Below, one piece after another: positions 7,913-10,579 of a DNA stretch of 10,579 nucleotides (position 1 is its first letter; each line of letters begins with the position of its first letter). Under the pieces are notes generated by a model that saw nothing but the letters and a program-made list of their open reading frames with translations, made no database searches and was not told where the DNA came from. The position numbers and the translations under genes were made by a program. The stretch is from contig JAOXYB010062201.1 of assembly GCA_028565635.1 (NCBI GenBank), forward strand, positions 1 through 10,579, in the 5' to 3' direction. This DNA is from Phoronis ovalis (lineage: Eukaryota; Phoronida; Phoronidae).

Positions 7913-8234
7913 TTAAAGGTAATGTAAGCACTCCCTTACCTTTGATCTCCCCACTCTTTATCAGTAAATGAATACATGTTTACTATCATCCGCCACAAAT
8001 CCATATTTTCCTGTTTCTCATTAAATTGTAGCATTTAAGTTTCAAATTGAGTTTGACAGTTTTACAGAACACCATGCAACAAACTGTACAGTCATGTAAA
8101 AGCTCATTTTAGCACTTTGCAACCTAGGTATGCCGATGTGTATGGCTTTCAAATCAATACGTGAATGACGATCCACGAGGGACCCCTTACTATAGCTTTC
8201 TTATTTATAACTATTCATTTTAATACGAGAAGTT

Positions 8235-8246
8235 GGTGGCGCCACC
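8235..8246. other. 12-base perfect palindrome GGTGGCGCCACC
   Basis: A fully self-complementary GC-rich word lies inside AT-rich surroundings. It could be a dimer-binding site; no further evidence is available. Confidence 0.5.
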
Positions 8247-8942
8247 GTGAAGGCATAGTAAAATTTTAAAAAAAATGATGGTTTTGTAAACAACTGTTAA
8301 GCATATCAAATACCGGACAGAAATACCCTCTCAAAAACGAACGATGGACAGTTTGATTAATGCTTCCAATTGGCATATAGTGGAAGCACTGTCACTGTAA
8401 GTGCAAGTAAACATGTAGTATTCATATTGTGACACGTTACCTGTGTTTTTGTATAACCAATTCATTGTTTTCTGGAGAAATGGTTAATAACTTTATGATA
8501 AAGCGTTGTTTTGGAGATCGAGCAGTTTATTTGGATGTCTCTCCAATTAGCCAAATTTAAAACACCTGAACTTGACTAAGTCTAATTTATTAATCATATA
8601 AAAAGATGCTGATAAAGATTAAAGGTGGTGAATTGATTGTTCACAACATACTCCAAAAATATTTTAAAAGGATGCAATTTTGCAGCCGTATGACATCATA
8701 AATAATACAGTGCAGCACATACTTGCATCCTTAAATGATATGGGATAAAAAATTAAAATATTCAGAAGTGCCTCGTAAAACATTGTTGACGATGTATTTT
8801 TATCAAAAAAATTACGCGTAGAAAAAATGGCGCTACAAAGTATCACCAAATGGTACGTTGCTTTTGTCTTACGCAAAACGCCTATAATCCGCCTATACGT
8901 CTGTTAAACAATCAAGAATGCGACAGTAATGATGTTAAAGGT

Positions 8943-8994
8943 ATGGATCTTCAATGGAATTTCTATACTTTAATTATACTTTGGCTTTACACCA
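8943..8994 (+). CDS. Signal-peptide exon of the EGF-domain protein (probable first coding exon)
   Basis: The ATG at 8943 has a favourable context (G at -3, G at +4). It encodes MDLQWNFYTLIILWLYT plus one base, then GTAAGTACT, a strong donor at 8995. The peptide has a hydrophobic core FYTLIILWLY followed by small polar residues, as in a signal peptide, though it lacks a basic residue in the n-region. The exon ends in phase 1, matching the EGF exon at 10285; the junction codon becomes AGT (Ser), giving YTSDGC. A signal-peptide exon followed by a phase 1-1 module exon is the usual layout of exon-shuffled extracellular proteins. The frame is also open upstream to an ATG at 8850, which would add 31 residues and bury the hydrophobic stretch. 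Another exon could lie between, but I found none in the 1290-base intron. Confidence 0.45.
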
Positions 8995-9538
8995 GTAAGT
9001 ACTATTGGAGATATTTTATCATGTCATCCTTTTGTGTCCTAAGTTTGTAAACTTTCGAAGACTGTCGAAAACTGTAATGATTAACATCAATATATAGCAA
9101 ATATATTTGTAACAGTGATTCGATTTTGATACACTAACAACCGTTTCAAAAGAGGGACACGTATTAAATGTGCTAACGTTATTTCGCAAATCATACAAAA
9201 AGAATAATATTAACGAAATGTCAGTAAAGAACGAAGCTAAACCCCTGATAAGTAAATTCAAATCGCCAACTGTAAAACATTAGCATCTGCGCATTCTTCA
9301 TGAACATTGGAAGCAACTACTGTGCATAATATTGAGCAAAATAGTATTGTTATGATAGTATGTTTGAAAACATATCTGACACGGATGACACAAATGAATT
9401 GGTACCTGCGATATCTGCACATTCGTGACTACAAAAAGTAATGTTGAATTCCGCAAAATCTGGTATCCTTCCTTCTAGTGTGGAATACATAAAATAAAAA
9501 GCAAAGAGGAAGTTATTGAAATGTGTAATGTGTTTTAT
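8995..9538. other. Intron sequence of the EGF-domain gene
   Basis: No exon with EGF-type cysteines is present. The minus-strand frame at 9261-9019 (80 codons, MNLLIRGLASFFTDISLILF onward) has hydrophobic stretches but no supporting splice sites, and ORFs of this length are expected by chance here. Confidence 0.35.
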
Positions 9539-9754
9539 CTAGGAGCTATGCGGAGAGAGACTGTAGACACTTGAAGTAGTTCTACAATTAGTATCATCCT
9601 TCGAACGCAGGGATCGTCTCTTCGTGTCGTATGTCCTCTGGATGATCTCTACAATAACTAATATTATTTCTGAGTATTTGACCGCTGGCAATTTTATTAA
9701 ATCGCCCCAATAAGAGACTTTCATTGTAGGCAGTTTTCGGGTGACGTAAACAAG
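9539..9754 (-). CDS. Possible nested minus-strand gene, terminal exon
   Basis: The acceptor TATATATCTGTTCGTAG (AG at 9756-9755) leaves the frame in phase 0, matching the donor at 9862 across a 108-base intron (9862-9755). The exon encodes LVYVTRKLPTMKVSYWGDLI and continues through a hydrophobic stretch, SEIILVIVEII, and a basic region, DTKRRSLRSKDD, to TAG at 9541-9539. That gives 71 codons plus stop, and about 110 residues in total with the upstream exon. Codon composition is less AT-driven than surrounding chance frames. I do not recognise the protein. It may be a nested gene, a retrocopy fragment or a coincidence. Confidence 0.33.
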   Translation of the reverse strand, partial: LVYVTRKLPTMKVSYWGDLIKLPAVKYSEIILVIVEIIQRTYDTKRRSLRSKDDTNCRTTSSVYSLSPHSS

Positions 9755-9862
9755 CTACGAACAGATATATATGAAGAATCAGCCGGCCCCCAAATAATGT
9801 TAGTTCTTAGAAATACATTATATAAAGAAAAAAATCACAAAAAATGCCCCAAAGCGACTCAC

Positions 9863-9979
9863 CTCTGGCAGGATAAAATTATTGTTTAAATATGTTGACG
9901 GCATCGGATAGAAATTAAAAACGCATTTGTCTAATTCCGAAGAAATACGGAACGTATTATGAGAATATTCCCTTGGCAT
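9863..9979 (-). CDS. Possible nested minus-strand gene, upstream exon
   Basis: An ATG at 9979 opens a 39-codon frame (MPREYSHNTFRISSELDK onward, ending NNFILPE) that runs exactly to CCAGAG/GTGAGT, a perfect 5' splice site (donor at 9862) in phase 0. A stop lies four codons upstream of the ATG. Alternatively the exon begins at an internal acceptor after TTTCTTCGGAATTAG near 9930. No domain is recognised. It lies on the opposite strand inside the intron between the signal-peptide and EGF exons. Support is the perfect donor plus a phase match to the exon at 9754. Confidence 0.33.
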
Positions 9980-10284
9980 GAAGATGAATTATTATATATG
10001 TAATGAGGAAGCAGTCGAAATATTGCAATACAATGAAATAAAATAAACAAATTCACTACGCAAGCGTCTCATTTAAGCACTAAACGATCACTGCTCGCAT
10101 AGAATCGGTTTTGAAGTTTTGAGATCTTCCCTAAAATAAGCATCGGTATAAAAATGTTTCTGGTGCTATAAGCTCGACTCCTGCAAATGTATACTGACTG
10201 TGTTATTACTGACTGTGTTATTATTCACCGAAGTCCAGTGTGATACATACCATAACATTATACTATCCGACATTTCTATTTCAG
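9980..10284. other. Intronic, AT-rich sequence before the EGF exon
   Basis: Apart from the 15-base duplication and the pyrimidine-rich acceptor tract of the EGF exon, nothing is recognised. A TATATAAT word at 9998-9991 on the minus strand sits only about 20 bases before the ATG at 9979, too close for an ordinary TATA box of that start. Confidence 0.35.
10192..10221. repeat. 15-base perfect tandem duplication
   Basis: TACTGACTGTGTTAT occurs twice head to tail with no mismatch, about 65 bases upstream of the EGF exon acceptor. Confidence 0.9.
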
Positions 10285-10374
10285 GTGATGGATGCCTTCA
10301 ACCATGTCACCATGGGGGCACGTGTATCAATTCAAAGTGTGTATGTGCGAATGGTTACTATGGAAGTTATTGTG
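10285..10374 (+). CDS. EGF-like domain exon (internal, phase 1-1)
   Basis: This 90-base exon encodes a complete EGF-like module of a secreted or membrane-anchored protein. It follows the acceptor CGACATTTCTATTTCAG and is followed by the donor GTTAGT at 10375. The reading is DGCLQPCHHGGTC, then INSKCVCANGYYGSYC, with spacing C-x3-C-x5-C-x4-C-x1-C-x8-C, the standard six-cysteine EGF pattern. By family knowledge the pairs are C1-C3, C2-C4 and C5-C6. The GGTC and GYYGSYC signatures are typical. No calcium-binding consensus (D-x-D/N-E at the start) is seen. Both flanking introns are phase 1, so the exon can be duplicated or skipped without a frameshift. Similar single-EGF exons build tandem-EGF scavenger and adhesion receptors, so the gene probably continues past the window. 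The 79-codon frame at 10292-10531 is a shadow of this exon. Confidence 0.88.
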
Positions 10375-10432
10375 GTTAGTGGTTTCTAATACAAGGACAG
10401 TTCACATAAAAGCATCATTGTTATCACCATTG

Positions 10433-10518
10433 TTTATTGCCATCATCAGCCCCAATTCTTACATGTCGTCATCGGATGGGGCACGTGGCGCAAGCAGCTC
10501 TAATATGGCCGGAACATG
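10433..10518 (-). other. GC-rich patch resembling the 3' end of a minus-strand coding unit
   Basis: On the minus strand a short frame reads HVPAILELLAPRAPSDDDM and stops at TAA (10461-10459). AATAAA follows about 20 bases later at 10438-10433. The patch is much richer in G+C than the intron around it. The plus strand is also open here (MSSSDGARGASSSNMAGTCD, ending at TGA). The frame is only about 23 codons in this window, so identity is unknown; a transposon or retrocopy remnant is possible. Confidence 0.25.
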
Positions 10519-10560
10519 CGATATAAAATGAATTCAACATCTCTACCTGGTAAAGTTTTG

Positions 10561-10579
10561 ATATATACATATATATATA
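10561..10579. repeat. TA-rich microsatellite at the window edge
   Basis: Alternating ATATATACATATATATATA runs to the last base, so its full length cannot be seen. Confidence 0.7.

Larger units (their letters stand above)
7227..8942. other. Non-coding stretch upstream of the EGF gene
   Basis: Apart from the octamer dyad, the 17-base repeat and the palindrome at 8235-8246, I see no gene in this stretch. The minus-strand frame at 8876-8664 (70 codons) is within chance expectation. Any promoter of the EGF gene should lie in its right part or further left if a 5'UTR exon exists; no clear TATA box is seen close to 8943. Confidence 0.4.

Noticed and set aside
8827-8907. 26-codon plus-strand ORF, MALQSITKWY onward, with a good ATG context
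   Set aside because: Too short to support without transcript or conservation evidence.
9019-9261. 80-codon minus-strand ORF with hydrophobic stretches
   Set aside because: No strong splice sites or recognisable domain; about two ORFs of this length are expected by chance in a window like this.
10292-10531. 79-codon plus-strand ORF
   Set aside because: It runs in a different frame across the EGF exon and its donor; the EGF frame with matched splice sites explains this interval better.
1-10579. CRISPR arrays, prokaryotic operons, rRNA, complete transposons
   Set aside because: No spaced direct-repeat array, no Shine-Dalgarno-spaced gene series, no rRNA-like blocks and no transposase domain were seen on either strand.

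Overview
This is AT-rich, intron-dominated metazoan DNA. There are no long continuous ORFs. The coding signal comes as short exons bounded by GT/AG splice sites with matching phases. A phase 1-1 EGF-like exon, an insulin-like secreted peptide model and the base composition suit an invertebrate, possibly a mollusc such as a bivalve. The species assignment is inference. At this AT content several 60-90 residue ORFs are expected by chance, so models below rest on splice sites, phase and protein character rather than ORF length.

Layout. (1) Positions 934-2891, minus strand: the best complete gene in the window. It has a TATA box, an ATG-free 5' leader exon, an exon with a signal peptide and an insulin-B-chain-like helix, a phase-1 intron, and an exon with a KR processing site followed by an IVEEC-type cysteine-rich tail, giving a 133-residue precursor. 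Its intron layout (one in the 5'UTR, one phase-1 in the connecting peptide) is that of insulin-superfamily genes, but the cysteine spacing is strongly divergent. (2) About 2900-4833: non-coding, AT-rich. (3) 4834-5816: a diverged tandem duplication of about 0.5 kb. Its right edge carries the last codons and stop of a minus-strand exon at 5792-6061 with two hydrophobic segments. That exon may join a small upstream exon near 6112. (4) 7011-7226: a GC-richer block with hairpins and octamer (POU-type) motifs. (5) 8943-10374, plus strand: a probable signal-peptide exon ending in phase 1, then a certain-looking EGF-like exon in phase 1-1, the start of a secreted or membrane EGF-repeat protein that runs off the right edge. 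Its intron holds a possible nested minus-strand two-exon gene (9979-9539). The next intron holds a GC-rich patch that looks like the 3' end of another minus-strand unit.

The genes are not an operon and no shared pathway is visible. The common theme is secreted, cysteine-bearing proteins. The most novel item is the insulin-like peptide with aberrant cysteine spacing.
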